From positions 1 through 9,066 of the forward strand of contig DQDL01000020.1 of assembly GCA_003533405.1 (NCBI GenBank): DNA of 9,066 bases, read 5' to 3'. The notes beneath the pieces were generated by a model. It saw only the letters and a program-made list of their open reading frames with translations, ran no database searches and had not been told where the DNA came from. This document shows, piece by piece, positions 1 to 6,248 of this stretch. The stretch's first letter is position 1. Every line of letters begins with the position of its first letter. A program made the position numbers and the translations under genes. This stretch comes from Clostridiales bacterium (GTDB lineage: Bacteria > Bacillota > Clostridia > Oscillospirales > Oscillospiraceae).

Positions 1-441
1 TTCAAGGATGAGGTGCGCCAGCTCGGCCGTGAGCTCGGCCTGCCCGAGTATCTCGTGTCCCGCCAGCCGTTCCCCGGCCCGGGTCTTGCCATCCGCATCC
101 TCGGCGAGATAACCCGTGAGAAGATCGCCACCGTGCAGAAGGCGGATTTCATCTTCCGTGAGGAGATGAAAAACTTCGGCCTCGATGCCGTGACGAGCCA
201 GTTCTTCGCTGTTTTGGACAGCAGCCTCAGCGTCGGCGTCATGGGCGATGCGAGGACCTACGGCGGAACGATAGTCCTGCGAGCCGTCACCACCGACGAC
301 TTCATGACCGCCGACTGGTCACGCCTGCCGTATGATATGCTGTCGAAGGCGTCCAACCGTATCACAAACGAGGTGCCCAATGTCACCCGTGTCGTCTACG
401 ACATTACAAGTAAGCCCCCCGCAACTGTGGAATGGGAGTAA
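1..441 (+). CDS. guaA: GMP synthase (glutamine-hydrolysing), C-terminal part
   Basis: This is the C-terminal ~146 residues of GMP synthase, which aminates XMP to GMP using glutamine and ATP in purine synthesis. The gene enters from the left edge, so the ATP-pyrophosphatase core start and the N-terminal amidotransferase domain are outside the window. The reading frame is open from base 1 (FKDEVRQLG...). The visible part is the dimerisation domain, with the family signatures RQPFPGPGLAIRI, DARTYGG and the near-invariant C-terminus SKPPATVEWE followed by TAA. An internal GTG at 13 is not the start. The full family length is about 510-520 residues, so roughly 28% is present. It is followed closely by an intrinsic terminator, so it ends its transcription unit. 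The assignment is secure. Confidence 0.97.
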   Translation, partial: FKDEVRQLGRELGLPEYLVSRQPFPGPGLAIRILGEITREKIATVQKADFIFREEMKNFGLDAVTSQFFAVLDSSLSVGVMGDARTYGGTIVLRAVTTDDFMTADWSRLPYDMLSKASNRITNEVPNVTRVVYDITSKPPATVEWE

Positions 442-454
442 AAGTCAGCAATCT

Positions 455-490
455 AAAGGCTATGCAGCACATGCATAGCCTTTTTTCTTT
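455..490 (+). terminator. Intrinsic terminator of guaA
   Basis: A perfect 9-bp stem (458-466 GGCTATGCA with 472-480 TGCATAGCC) closes a 5-base loop. AAA before the stem can extend it by pairing with the first T residues. A TTTTTTCTTT tract follows immediately. It lies 13 bases after the guaA stop codon and separates guaA from the next promoter. Confidence 0.93.
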
Positions 491-524
491 CCGAAAAATC
501 ATGCTAAATATACCAAAATATTTG

Positions 525-553
525 TTGCAATTTTTTAAGTTGTTTGTTATTAT
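525..553 (+). promoter_or_regulatory. Sigma-70-type promoter of the secreted protein gene
   Basis: TTGCAA (525-530) and TATTAT (548-553) are separated by exactly 17 bases, and a TG one base before the -10 (545-546) makes it an extended -10. Transcription would start near 560, giving a ~74-base leader. In the leader, GGTCGAA (564-570) can pair with TTCGGCC (592-598), a 7-bp hairpin with one G-U pair and a 21-base loop. I do not recognise that hairpin as a known RNA family. Confidence 0.72.
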
Positions 554-633
554 GTTGTCATACGGTCGAACTTTGTAATTTCTCGATACGATTCGGCCAC
601 GGGAATTAACATTATCTTTATATGGAGGAAGGC

Positions 634-2625
634 ATGAAAACTAGTAATCTGAAGCGTTTTATGGCTTCGCTGCTCGCAGTCGTGATGATCTTCTCGGTCG
701 TCGGCATCTCCCCGGCCGTTTTCGCAGACGATGCTGTAGCACCTGAGCTTAATGCAAAGTCCGGCGAAGTCCTTATCAAGTCGAGCATGACCAATGAAGA
801 GGTCGCAGAGATACTTAACAAGGCTCTCATCAGCAACTATGACGAGCTCGATGATGCAACCAAGGCAGCTTTGCAGTGGGAGTATGAGGGCTATGGTTAT
901 ACCAAGATAGCTGGCATACCGGCCAAGAGCCTTGAAAGGCATTGGGGCACGATCAACGGCAATGCTAAGTTCACCGAAAAGCATGTCATAAATTACACAT
1001 ATTTTAACAAGGCGCTCAAAGACACTGATGCAGGCGATTATCAGGTTCGTCTTGCAGGCACTAAGACCGAGGCAACTCTCGTAAAGGTCGACAAGTACAC
1101 CAGCACTATTGCTATCAACAAGGAAGTCACCGAGATCGGTCTGACCTACAATGCAGACAATACCATCAACTATGATGCACTCGCTCAGAGAATATTTGAT
1201 GAGCTGGTAAACACCGCCGCATGCACTCCCACCATCACCCGTGACGATGTCACCATCGAGTATGCATATGCCGAGGCTTTTGGAGAGAAGCTGTGGACAT
1301 CGCTTGAGGGCAGCAAGATTCTTCCTGCTCTTAAGGAAGGCACCAACGATATAAAGATCACCTTTAACGGTAATGACGCATATAAAGCAACCGAAGCTAC
1401 TCACACGGCTAATTTTGTAGACAACCGCATCGCATCCAGTATCGTTTATAAAGACGGCGCTCAGATAACCTACAACATGGAAGCTTCCGTCATGGAGGAA
1501 GCCATCATCAACAGCGTTATCGACCACAACGCTTCCGCACTCCCCGAGAATGTCAGCGCTTCCGACTTTACCATTGAGTATTACGGCAGCCATATAGATG
1601 TTTTTGGCAAAGAGCACAATGCATGGGTATCCATCGCAGGCGGAAGAGACGGTATTTACGACTATTCGCAGATGGGCGCAGGCGAGCAGAAGATAAGGGT
1701 TTCCTTTAACGGCAACGCAGAGTACAAGCCCTGTGGCGCTGCTGAGTACACTCTGACCGTCAACAAGGCCGATGTCAAGGTCACCATCAACGATCCTATC
1801 AAGATCATGTATGCAGGCGAAGCGATCGACTCTTCCGAGTATGTCAGCATCGCTCCCAAAGACCCCGCACTTGATGTCTACATCGTTTATGTCGGCGTTA
1901 ACACCAACAAGCAGACCACCGTATATCTCCAGCTGACCGGCAACAAGGAAGACTTCGTTAACGCCATCAACGCACTCCTTAAGTTCTTCGACCTCCCCAC
2001 CTTGAATGACGGCATGACCGTCGGTGAGTTCAAGGCAGCGGTCAATAAGGCACTTTCCTTGGTCGACAATAAGCTTACCGAGGGACTTGTCAACTGGGCA
2101 CTTAAGGATTACGGCATTACATATAAGGATCTGAAGGGCCTTATGGAGGCTCTCAACAAGATCACCATAGCCGACAACCTGCTGTTTGCTATCGGCGCTC
2201 CCGCACACGCAGGCCAGTACTTTGCTACCGCAATCGCAGTTAACGACAACTACAATACCGGCATAAGCATCCCCGGCTCCGTGACCGTTCTTAAGAACTG
2301 GAAGGGCATAAAGCTTGCTAAGAACCCCATCCTCGACAGCAATGACAACAAGATCACTGTTTCTCAGGCTGAGGAGCTTGCTAAGAGCAACGACCTGTGC
2401 ATCCTCACAAAGGAAGGCGCAGCACTTGATTCCACTTCCGTAGGCTCTATCCACTACTGGTTCACCGGTGTCGGCAAGCTCTACGCAAAGAGCACCATGC
2501 CCACCGCTCCCGGTAAGTACATCGTTACCGCTTCCGTCCGCGGCGGCGACTTCTTCGCAATGCCCAAGACCTTCACCTTCACCATAGTAGCTGACCCCAC
2601 TCCCGAGGTCACTCCCGAAGCATAA
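634..2625 (+). CDS. Secreted protein of diverged tandem repeats, function unknown
   Basis: The gene encodes 663 residues. The start at 634 is preferred over the in-frame ATG at 622 because the GGAGG ribosome site (624-628) lies inside the longer version and sits 5 bases before 634. Residues 1-31 form a clear Sec signal peptide: basic MKTSNLKRF, a hydrophobic core, and likely cleavage after VFA31. Three diverged units of about 110 residues follow (roughly 49-152, 154-262 and 265-386). Each has a helical stretch, a W or IEY block, and an Ig-like strand ending such as KITFNGNDAYKAT or RVSFNGNAEYKPC. Residues ~436-510 look helical, and the final ~100 residues again look like a beta-sandwich (GKYIVTASVRGGDFF). 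The protein ends in PTPEVTPEA, with no LPXTG, membrane anchor or catalytic motif. It is flanked by its own promoter and terminator, so it is a single-gene unit. A surface or extracellular binding role is plausible but unproven. Confidence 0.88.
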   Translation: MKTSNLKRFMASLLAVVMIFSVVGISPAVFADDAVAPELNAKSGEVLIKSSMTNEEVAEILNKALISNYDELDDATKAALQWEYEGYGYTKIAGIPAKSLERHWGTINGNAKFTEKHVINYTYFNKALKDTDAGDYQVRLAGTKTEATLVKVDKYTSTIAINKEVTEIGLTYNADNTINYDALAQRIFDELVNTAACTPTITRDDVTIEYAYAEAFGEKLWTSLEGSKILPALKEGTNDIKITFNGNDAYKATEATHTANFVDNRIASSIVYKDGAQITYNMEASVMEEAIINSVIDHNASALPENVSASDFTIEYYGSHIDVFGKEHNAWVSIAGGRDGIYDYSQMGAGEQKIRVSFNGNAEYKPCGAAEYTLTVNKADVKVTINDPIKIMYAGEAIDSSEYVSIAPKDPALDVYIVYVGVNTNKQTTVYLQLTGNKEDFVNAINALLKFFDLPTLNDGMTVGEFKAAVNKALSLVDNKLTEGLVNWALKDYGITYKDLKGLMEALNKITIADNLLFAIGAPAHAGQYFATAIAVNDNYNTGISIPGSVTVLKNWKGIKLAKNPILDSNDNKITVSQAEELAKSNDLCILTKEGAALDSTSVGSIHYWFTGVGKLYAKSTMPTAPGKYIVTASVRGGDFFAMPKTFTFTIVADPTPEVTPEA

Positions 2626-2637
2626 TTAAATAATATT

Positions 2638-2674
2638 CCGCCGGTCGGGTCATCCCGACCGGCGGCTTTTATTT
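2638..2674 (+). terminator. Intrinsic terminator of the secreted protein gene
   Basis: A perfect 12-bp GC-rich stem (2638-2649 with 2654-2665) has a TCAT tetraloop and is followed by CTTTTATTT. It begins 12 bases after the stop codon. Confidence 0.95.
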
Positions 2675-2677
2675 GCA

Positions 2678-2711
2678 CAAAAAAGCTGTCTGATGATTCA
2701 GACAGCTTTTT
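2678..2711 (-). terminator. Intrinsic terminator of the MATE gene, possibly bidirectional
   Basis: AGCTGTCTGA (2684-2693) and TCAGACAGCT (2698-2707) form a perfect 10-bp stem around a 4-base loop. A-tract and T-tract flank it (AAAAAA before, TTTTT after). Read on the minus strand it ends in a T-tract and lies just past the MATE stop codon at 2716-2718. It would also work on the plus strand as a back-up to the preceding terminator. The two hairpins together insulate the convergent genes. Confidence 0.9.
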
Positions 2712-2715
2712 GTGT

Positions 2716-4095
2716 TCACACCTCGGTTCTCGTGCCCTCAAAGCGCTTGGAGGGGCGGCAGTAGAGGAGGGCGGCGAAGATCATGAGCGCCGTGATACCG
2801 AGGCTCACGGGGTAGGCGATCATTATCGTCTTGAATGTCGGGCTGAGCGGAAACACATAGTGTATCCATGCAATGCGAACGCCGCACACGCCGAGCATGG
2901 TAAGTATTGCGGGCGCAAGCGATATAGAGAACCCTCGCAGGTAGCCGGACATGACATTGTAAAGCAGGTTAAAAATATGTGAGAACATGACATACATCAG
3001 GCGGATGTAGCCTGTCTCGACGACCTCGGGGTCGTTGTTGAATATTGAAAGCAGGGGCTTGCCGAAAAACAGCAGTATGGCTATCGCCGCAACAAGCGCT
3101 ACAAGACCCTCGAGCATGCACAGCTTGAGCGTTTTTTTGCAGCGGTCTATCTTGCCCGCACCGTAGTTTTGCCCGACGAAGGTCGTGCACGCCTGCGAGA
3201 ATGCATCGAGGATATCGAAGGTGAGTATCTCGATGTTGAACGCTGCGCTCGAGGCCGCCATGACGACCGTGCCGAGGCTGTTTATCGCCGACTGGATGAC
3301 GATGTTCGACACCGAAAACAGCGAGCTCTGCACGCCTGCGGGCAGGCCGATGGCGAGAATGCGGCGCAGGATGGGCAGGTCGATACGAAGCTTTTTGAGG
3401 TCGAGGTGGATATCAAGCTCGGTGCGCCTGAGCTTCACGAACAGGATAACGGAGCTTACGACATTCGAGATGACCGTCGCTATCGCAACGCCGCTGACCG
3501 ACATATTAAGCACCGCAACGAAAAACAGGTTCAGCACGACATTCAGGATGCCGGATATCGTCAGCGCAACAAGCGGCACCCTCGTCTCGCCCACGCTGCG
3601 GAATATAGCGGCCTCGAAGTTATAAAGCAAAATGACCGGCAGACCGACAAGGTAAATGCGCAGGTACAAAAGCGCAAGCGGGAACACCTCGTCCGGCACA
3701 TTCAGCATCCCCAGCAGGGGCGCGGCGATGAGCTGGCCTAACAGCCCCACAATGATGCCGCCGATGACGGCGACGACCACCGAGGTGTGCACGGCACGGT
3801 GCACGGCGTCACGGTCGCCACGGCCGATGGCATGCGCAATGACGACATTGCAGCCGAGCGCAATGCCGATGAATAGATTGATTATCAGTCCGATGACTGC
3901 ACTGTTTGCGCCGACGGCCGCCACGGCGACGGTTTTCTCGGCACCCGTGAAGTTGCCGACGACGGCAATGTCTGCGGCGTTAAAAAGCTGCCCGAGTATA
4001 GCCGTTGCGGCAACGGGCAGGGCAAACTGCGGCAGCTTGTTCCAGATAGGGCCGTTGAGCATATCCAGCCGCTGTCTGCGTGTTGCTTCTTTCAT
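2716..4095 (-). CDS. MATE family multidrug/metabolite efflux protein
   Basis: This 459-residue integral membrane protein belongs to the multidrug and toxic compound extrusion (MATE) family, which exports organic cations or other small molecules in exchange for Na+ or H+. About twelve hydrophobic segments are visible, in the usual two six-helix halves joined by a charged linker near residues 221-245 (KLRRTELDIHLDLKKLRIDL). Family motifs include GQLFNAADIAVVG (35-47), SGILNVVLNLFF (181-192) and VGQNYGAGKIDRCKK (307-321). The length fits the family. Upstream of the ATG there is only a weak purine run (GCAGAG region) and no strong ribosome site, so translation initiation may be modest. It is transcribed divergently from a LysR-type regulator, a common arrangement in which the regulator controls the neighbouring transporter. 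The substrate cannot be inferred. Confidence 0.95.
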   Translation of the reverse strand: MKEATRRQRLDMLNGPIWNKLPQFALPVAATAILGQLFNAADIAVVGNFTGAEKTVAVAAVGANSAVIGLIINLFIGIALGCNVVIAHAIGRGDRDAVHRAVHTSVVVAVIGGIIVGLLGQLIAAPLLGMLNVPDEVFPLALLYLRIYLVGLPVILLYNFEAAIFRSVGETRVPLVALTISGILNVVLNLFFVAVLNMSVSGVAIATVISNVVSSVILFVKLRRTELDIHLDLKKLRIDLPILRRILAIGLPAGVQSSLFSVSNIVIQSAINSLGTVVMAASSAAFNIEILTFDILDAFSQACTTFVGQNYGAGKIDRCKKTLKLCMLEGLVALVAAIAILLFFGKPLLSIFNNDPEVVETGYIRLMYVMFSHIFNLLYNVMSGYLRGFSISLAPAILTMLGVCGVRIAWIHYVFPLSPTFKTIMIAYPVSLGITALMIFAALLYCRPSKRFEGTRTEV

Positions 4096-4131
4096 ATATA
4101 ATATCAGCTCTGCTTCAAAATTTTCGCCAAC

Positions 4132-4160
4132 ATTATAATGAGAAACATCACTTATAGCAA
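4132..4160 (-). promoter_or_regulatory. Promoter of the MATE gene
   Basis: On the minus strand, TTGCTA (plus positions 4155-4160) and a perfect TATAAT (4132-4137) are separated by 17 bases. Transcription would begin near 4125, giving a ~30-base leader before the ATG at 4095. Confidence 0.72.
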
Positions 4161-4170
4161 ATACTTATAA
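4152..4170. promoter_or_regulatory. Candidate LysR-type regulator binding site
   Basis: TTATA and TATAA form a perfect inverted repeat separated by 9 bases. T4155 and A4167 fit the T-N11-A geometry of LysR-family boxes. The site overlaps the -35 box of the MATE promoter. A second, weaker dyad, ATAA-N8-TTAT, follows at 4167-4182 and abuts the -35 of the lysR-type gene. CTTAT also recurs at 4151, 4164 and 4178 with 13-14 base spacing. The region is AT-rich, so chance dyads are possible. Confidence 0.45.
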
Positions 4171-4187
4171 AGAATAGCTTATCATAG

Positions 4188-4216
4188 TTTACAGGAATGA
4201 TAAAACCTGATATAAT
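4188..4216 (+). promoter_or_regulatory. Promoter of the LysR-type regulator
   Basis: TTTACA (4188-4193), a 17-base spacer and a perfect TATAAT (4211-4216) with the extended -10 TGA at 4208-4210. The predicted start near 4223 falls at the very edge of the GAGGTGA ribosome site (4224-4230), so the leader would be only about 15 bases. Confidence 0.8.
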
Positions 4217-4237
4217 GTCGAATGAGGTGATAAATAC

Positions 4238-5098
4238 ATGGATATTCGTGTTTTAAGATATTTTTTGACCGTGGCAAGGGAGGAGAACATCACCCGTGCC
4301 GCCGAAAGTCTGCATATAACCCAGCCGTCGCTGTCAAAGCAGCTCATGGAGCTGGAGGAGGAGCTCGGAAAGCAGCTTCTGGTGCGCGGAAAGCGCAAGC
4401 TCACTCTCACGGACGATGGTGTACTGCTTCGCAAGCGTGCCGAGGAGATAGTGGCGCTCATGGAAAAGACCGAGCAGGAGCTCAGTGCCGATACGGTGCT
4501 CGGCGGCAAGATATCCGTCGGCGGCCTGCCCGGCAAAAAAGTGCTGCACGCCGCAGCGGAGCTTCATGCCGAGCACCCCGAGGTGTGCTTCGATTTCTAC
4601 AGCGGCGATGCCTGCGAGGTGGTCGAGCGGCTCGACCACGGCAGCCTTGATTTTGCCGTGCTGCTTGAGCCTGTGGACGCCGTGAAGTACGACTATGTTT
4701 CGCTCGGTGAGCGTGCCCGGTGGGGGCTTATCATGCCCGGCGGCTGCGAGCTTGCGATGAAGCCGGTCGTCAAGCGTGACGATATATGCTCAGTGCCGCT
4801 CATTTTGCACAAGCGGGTCGGCCTCCAGCGCACGATAGAGCATTGGGCGCAGACCGATCTTGAGCACATGAATGTTGCGGCGACCTACAATGTCCTTAAC
4901 GGCGATCCGGCGGCGCTCGTGCGCAGCGGCTTGGGCTATGTGCTCATCACCGACGCCCATTTGCCCGCCCGACTCGACTCCGGCCTGTGCTTCAGGCGGC
5001 TCGAGCCGCCCCTCGAAAGCAGCTATGCTCTCATCTGGAAGCGCCATGCAGTCCTGTCAAAGCCCGCCGAAGCATTTTTGGAGAAGGTAAAAAAATGA
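4238..5098 (+). CDS. LysR family transcriptional regulator
   Basis: This 286-residue DNA-binding regulator has the LysR architecture. Residues 1-60 form an N-terminal winged helix-turn-helix (MDIRVLRYFLTVAREENITR, AAESLHITQPSLSKQLMELE), a linker helix spans about 60-88, and residues 90-286 form a periplasmic-binding-like effector domain. The family hallmarks FLTVA..ENITRAAE.L.ITQPSLS and LGKQLLVR......LT.DG are all present. Length and start are typical, with GAGGTGA 7 bases upstream. It is divergent from the MATE gene and most likely regulates it in response to a small molecule, and probably regulates itself through the shared spacer. The effector is unknown. Eight bases after the stop region begins a 6-bp inverted repeat, but no clear terminator is seen. 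Confidence 0.95.
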   Translation: MDIRVLRYFLTVAREENITRAAESLHITQPSLSKQLMELEEELGKQLLVRGKRKLTLTDDGVLLRKRAEEIVALMEKTEQELSADTVLGGKISVGGLPGKKVLHAAAELHAEHPEVCFDFYSGDACEVVERLDHGSLDFAVLLEPVDAVKYDYVSLGERARWGLIMPGGCELAMKPVVKRDDICSVPLILHKRVGLQRTIEHWAQTDLEHMNVAATYNVLNGDPAALVRSGLGYVLITDAHLPARLDSGLCFRRLEPPLESSYALIWKRHAVLSKPAEAFLEKVKK

Positions 5099-5120
5099 GC
5101 TGCAACTGCAAAGTTTTGCT

Positions 5121-5137
5121 CAAGCAGTAAATGCTTG
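5121..5137. repeat. Small inverted repeat overlapping the riboswitch promoter -35
   Basis: CAAGCA (5121-5126) and TGCTTG (5132-5137) form a 6-bp hairpin with a 5-base loop. The right arm overlaps the TTGCAT -35 element. Only TTTTA at 5140-5144 follows, so it is at best a weak terminator for the LysR gene. It could equally be an operator for the riboswitch promoter. Confidence 0.35.
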
Positions 5138-5163
5138 CATTTTACGGCAAGGCGTGCTATACT
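5135..5163 (+). promoter_or_regulatory. Promoter of the SAM-riboswitch operon
   Basis: TTGCAT (5135-5140), a 17-base spacer and TATACT (5158-5163), preceded by the extended -10 TGC (5155-5157). The transcription start is expected near 5170, about 13 bases before the first helix of the riboswitch. This makes the riboswitch leader an independent transcription unit rather than a tail of the LysR gene. Confidence 0.78.
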
Positions 5164-5182
5164 GAAAATGTAAATTGAATAC

Positions 5183-5269
5183 GATCTATAGAGAGTGTGC
5201 GAGGGACAAGCCCCGTGACCACACAGCAACCTGCCGAAAGGTAAGGTGCTAAAGCTTGAACGATAGGTC
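5183..5269 (+). promoter_or_regulatory. SAM-I-clan (S-box) riboswitch aptamer, compact variant without P4
   Basis: The conserved S-box blocks appear in order: AGAGA (5190-5194), GAGGGA (5201-5206), GCCC..GUGA (5210-5218), CAGCAACC (5224-5231) and AAGGUGCUAAA (5243-5253). Helices can be traced. P1 is 5183-5189 with 5263-5269 (7 bp, one G-U). P2 is 5195-5199 with 5220-5224, continuing to GGG 5203-5205 with CCC 5211-5213. P3 (5229-5247) is capped by a GAAA tetraloop. The characteristic pseudoknot is present as CAAG (5207-5210) with CUUG (5255-5258), where the usual S-box has CUGG with CCAG, so pairing is kept with different bases. The P4 hairpin of canonical SAM-I is absent, because CUUG-AA leads straight into P1. 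This resembles the SAM-I/IV variant type. The ligand is expected to be S-adenosylmethionine, lowering expression when abundant. Confidence 0.9.
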
Positions 5270-5308
5270 TCAAAAAGCGATCCTGTCGTAACGATGGGGT
5301 CGCTTTTT
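5261..5308 (+). terminator. Riboswitch expression platform: terminator and competing antiterminator
   Basis: The terminator hairpin uses AAAAAGCGA... (5272-5288) and ...TCGCTTTTT (5292-5308) around a TAA loop, about 17 bp with a few G-U pairs and a terminal T5. The alternative antiterminator pairs CGATAGG (5261-5267) with CCTGTCG (5282-5288), 7-8 bp. It uses the 3' strand of P1 and the 5' arm of the terminator, so it cannot coexist with either. Ligand-stabilised P1 therefore favours termination, the standard S-box OFF logic. Confidence 0.87.
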
Positions 5309-5340
5309 GTGCTTATAAATATTTTAACGGAGGTATTGCA

Positions 5341-5877
5341 ATGACTGATTTTCAGGAGGAACTGAGACGGAATCTGCGCTCACCGGAGACGGTGGCGAAG
5401 GAAAAGGAGGATGAGGAAATCGCAAGACAGTACAAAAACGCTGAGTTTGAATTGTCGCAGATCAAGCAGGCGCTTATCGAAAGCGCAAAAAATGCGCAAT
5501 ACACCGTCGAAAACGGAGTGACAAAGGTGTATTGCCTGTATAAGCCCTTGGGCGAGTCGCACTATCTGCGCATGAATATTACGGACAACATGGAGCAGCT
5601 CGTGCAGGACAGAAAGCGGCTGGCGATATTCAGAGACCCGGATCTGGTACATCAATCTTGGCGGCACTTTGAGGTAGACCCGAGGTGGAGCGACGAGTAT
5701 CGCCTGTTTTCCGCTGCGCTGAAGGAGCTTGCCGCAAAGGAAAACATCTTCGTCGAATTTGTGGTGTATAACCGGAATACACAGCAGGTATACCCGTTCC
5801 CGTCAACGGTCGATGAGCATTATTCCATGAGCTCCTGCGAGCTGCGTATTAAGGCGAGCACGGTCGTGGCGGATTAG
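5341..5877 (+). CDS. Hypothetical protein under SAM riboswitch control (first gene)
   Basis: I do not recognise this 178-residue soluble protein. A strong GGAGGT (5329-5334) lies 6 bases before the ATG, which itself starts 32 bases after the riboswitch terminator, so the gene is directly governed by it. Residues 1-55 are highly charged and probably helical or coiled-coil (EELRRNLRSPETVAKEKEDE, EIARQYKNAEFELSQIKQAL). Residues 56-178 alternate strands and helices, with VYCLYKPLG near 63-71 and a strand pair at 137-151 (FVEFVVYNRNTQQVYPF). There is no signal peptide, membrane segment, methyltransferase glycine motif or metal-binding cluster. It is followed after 20 bases by a second unknown gene, forming a two-gene operon. 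A role in methionine or SAM metabolism is suggested only by the riboswitch. Confidence 0.85.
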   Translation: MTDFQEELRRNLRSPETVAKEKEDEEIARQYKNAEFELSQIKQALIESAKNAQYTVENGVTKVYCLYKPLGESHYLRMNITDNMEQLVQDRKRLAIFRDPDLVHQSWRHFEVDPRWSDEYRLFSAALKELAAKENIFVEFVVYNRNTQQVYPFPSTVDEHYSMSSCELRIKASTVVAD

Positions 5878-5897
5878 TTTGGAAAAGGAGAATTTTT

Positions 5898-6170
5898 ATG
5901 AGCATCAGTAATCTTATAGACAGCGAGAGGACGGTCTACATCCGTCTCAGGGACAAAGCGGTGCAGTACCGCTTTATGAGCGACGCCGAGCGGGAGGGCA
6001 TAACCTACTCCGACGGCTCGTCGCCGACCGGGCGCGCGGCGGAGGATATCATGGCGCTGCACCCCGACAAAACGATAGCATTTCTCGGCTGGGCCGGCAG
6101 GGTGCGGTATCACCATATCAAGGATACCGCCGTCAACATCGATTACGCCGAATATATCGGCGAAAATTAA
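5898..6170 (+). CDS. Small hypothetical protein under SAM riboswitch control (second gene)
   Basis: This is a 90-residue protein with no recognised family. AAGGAG (5885-5890) lies 7 bases upstream of the ATG and the preceding stop is 20 bases away, so it is co-transcribed with the first gene. Residues 1-27 suggest beta strands (TVYIRLRDKAVQYRF), then an acidic helix-prone part with SDAEREGITYSDGSSPTGRA and EDIMALHPDKTIAFLGW, and a short C-terminal strand region (VRYHHIKDTAVNIDYAEYIG). There is no signal peptide or membrane segment. The conserved-looking DG..PT..AA.DIMALHPD core would be the useful handle for a homology search. Codon use and a good ribosome site support it as real despite its size. 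Confidence 0.78.
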   Translation: MSISNLIDSERTVYIRLRDKAVQYRFMSDAEREGITYSDGSSPTGRAAEDIMALHPDKTIAFLGWAGRVRYHHIKDTAVNIDYAEYIGEN

Positions 6171-6179
6171 AATTTACCG

Positions 6180-6231
6180 GTTACACACGCCTTGACTAAT
6201 GCCCGAAAAACCGATATCATATCTGTTACAC
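6180..6231 (+). repeat. GTTACAC direct repeats bracketing the gntR promoter
   Basis: GTTACAC occurs at 6180-6186, just upstream of the -35, and at 6225-6231, at the expected transcription start. The spacing is 45 bases. The second copy lies within TGTTACA, a 7-base palindrome. GT-N-AC type cores are common in GntR-family operators, so autoregulation is plausible. This is an inference from two short copies. Confidence 0.4.
6192..6220 (+). promoter_or_regulatory. Promoter of the GntR-family regulator
   Basis: TTGACT (6192-6197), a 17-base spacer and TATCAT (6215-6220). Transcription should start near 6227, 22 bases before the ATG at 6249. The TTG at 6192 could be mistaken for an upstream start codon, but it is the -35 element. 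The -35 lies only 22 bases past the previous stop codon and no terminator separates them, so read-through from the riboswitch operon into this gene is also possible. Confidence 0.75.
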
Positions 6232-6248
6232 CCTTAGGAGGATGTTTT

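Noticed and set aside
622..633. ATG at 622 as the start of the secreted protein
   Set aside because: It would place the GGAGG ribosome site inside the gene and add an acidic MEEG before the signal peptide. ATG 634 gives a normal signal peptide.
550..2454. Minus-strand open frame of 634 codons antisense to the secreted protein gene
   Set aside because: It is in codon register with the plus-strand gene, so it stays open simply because that gene avoids TTA, CTA and TCA codons. The plus strand has the promoter, ribosome site, signal peptide and terminator. The antisense product is cysteine- and valine-rich low-quality sequence.
3169..3741. Plus-strand open frames (190 and 146 codons) inside the MATE gene
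   Set aside because: They are shadows of the minus-strand MATE gene. Their products are charged or Arg/Ser-rich, with no ribosome site or family resemblance.
6192..6248. TTG-started N-terminal extension of the GntR regulator
   Set aside because: The TTG is the -35 element, and AGGAGG at 6236-6241 points to the ATG at 6249.
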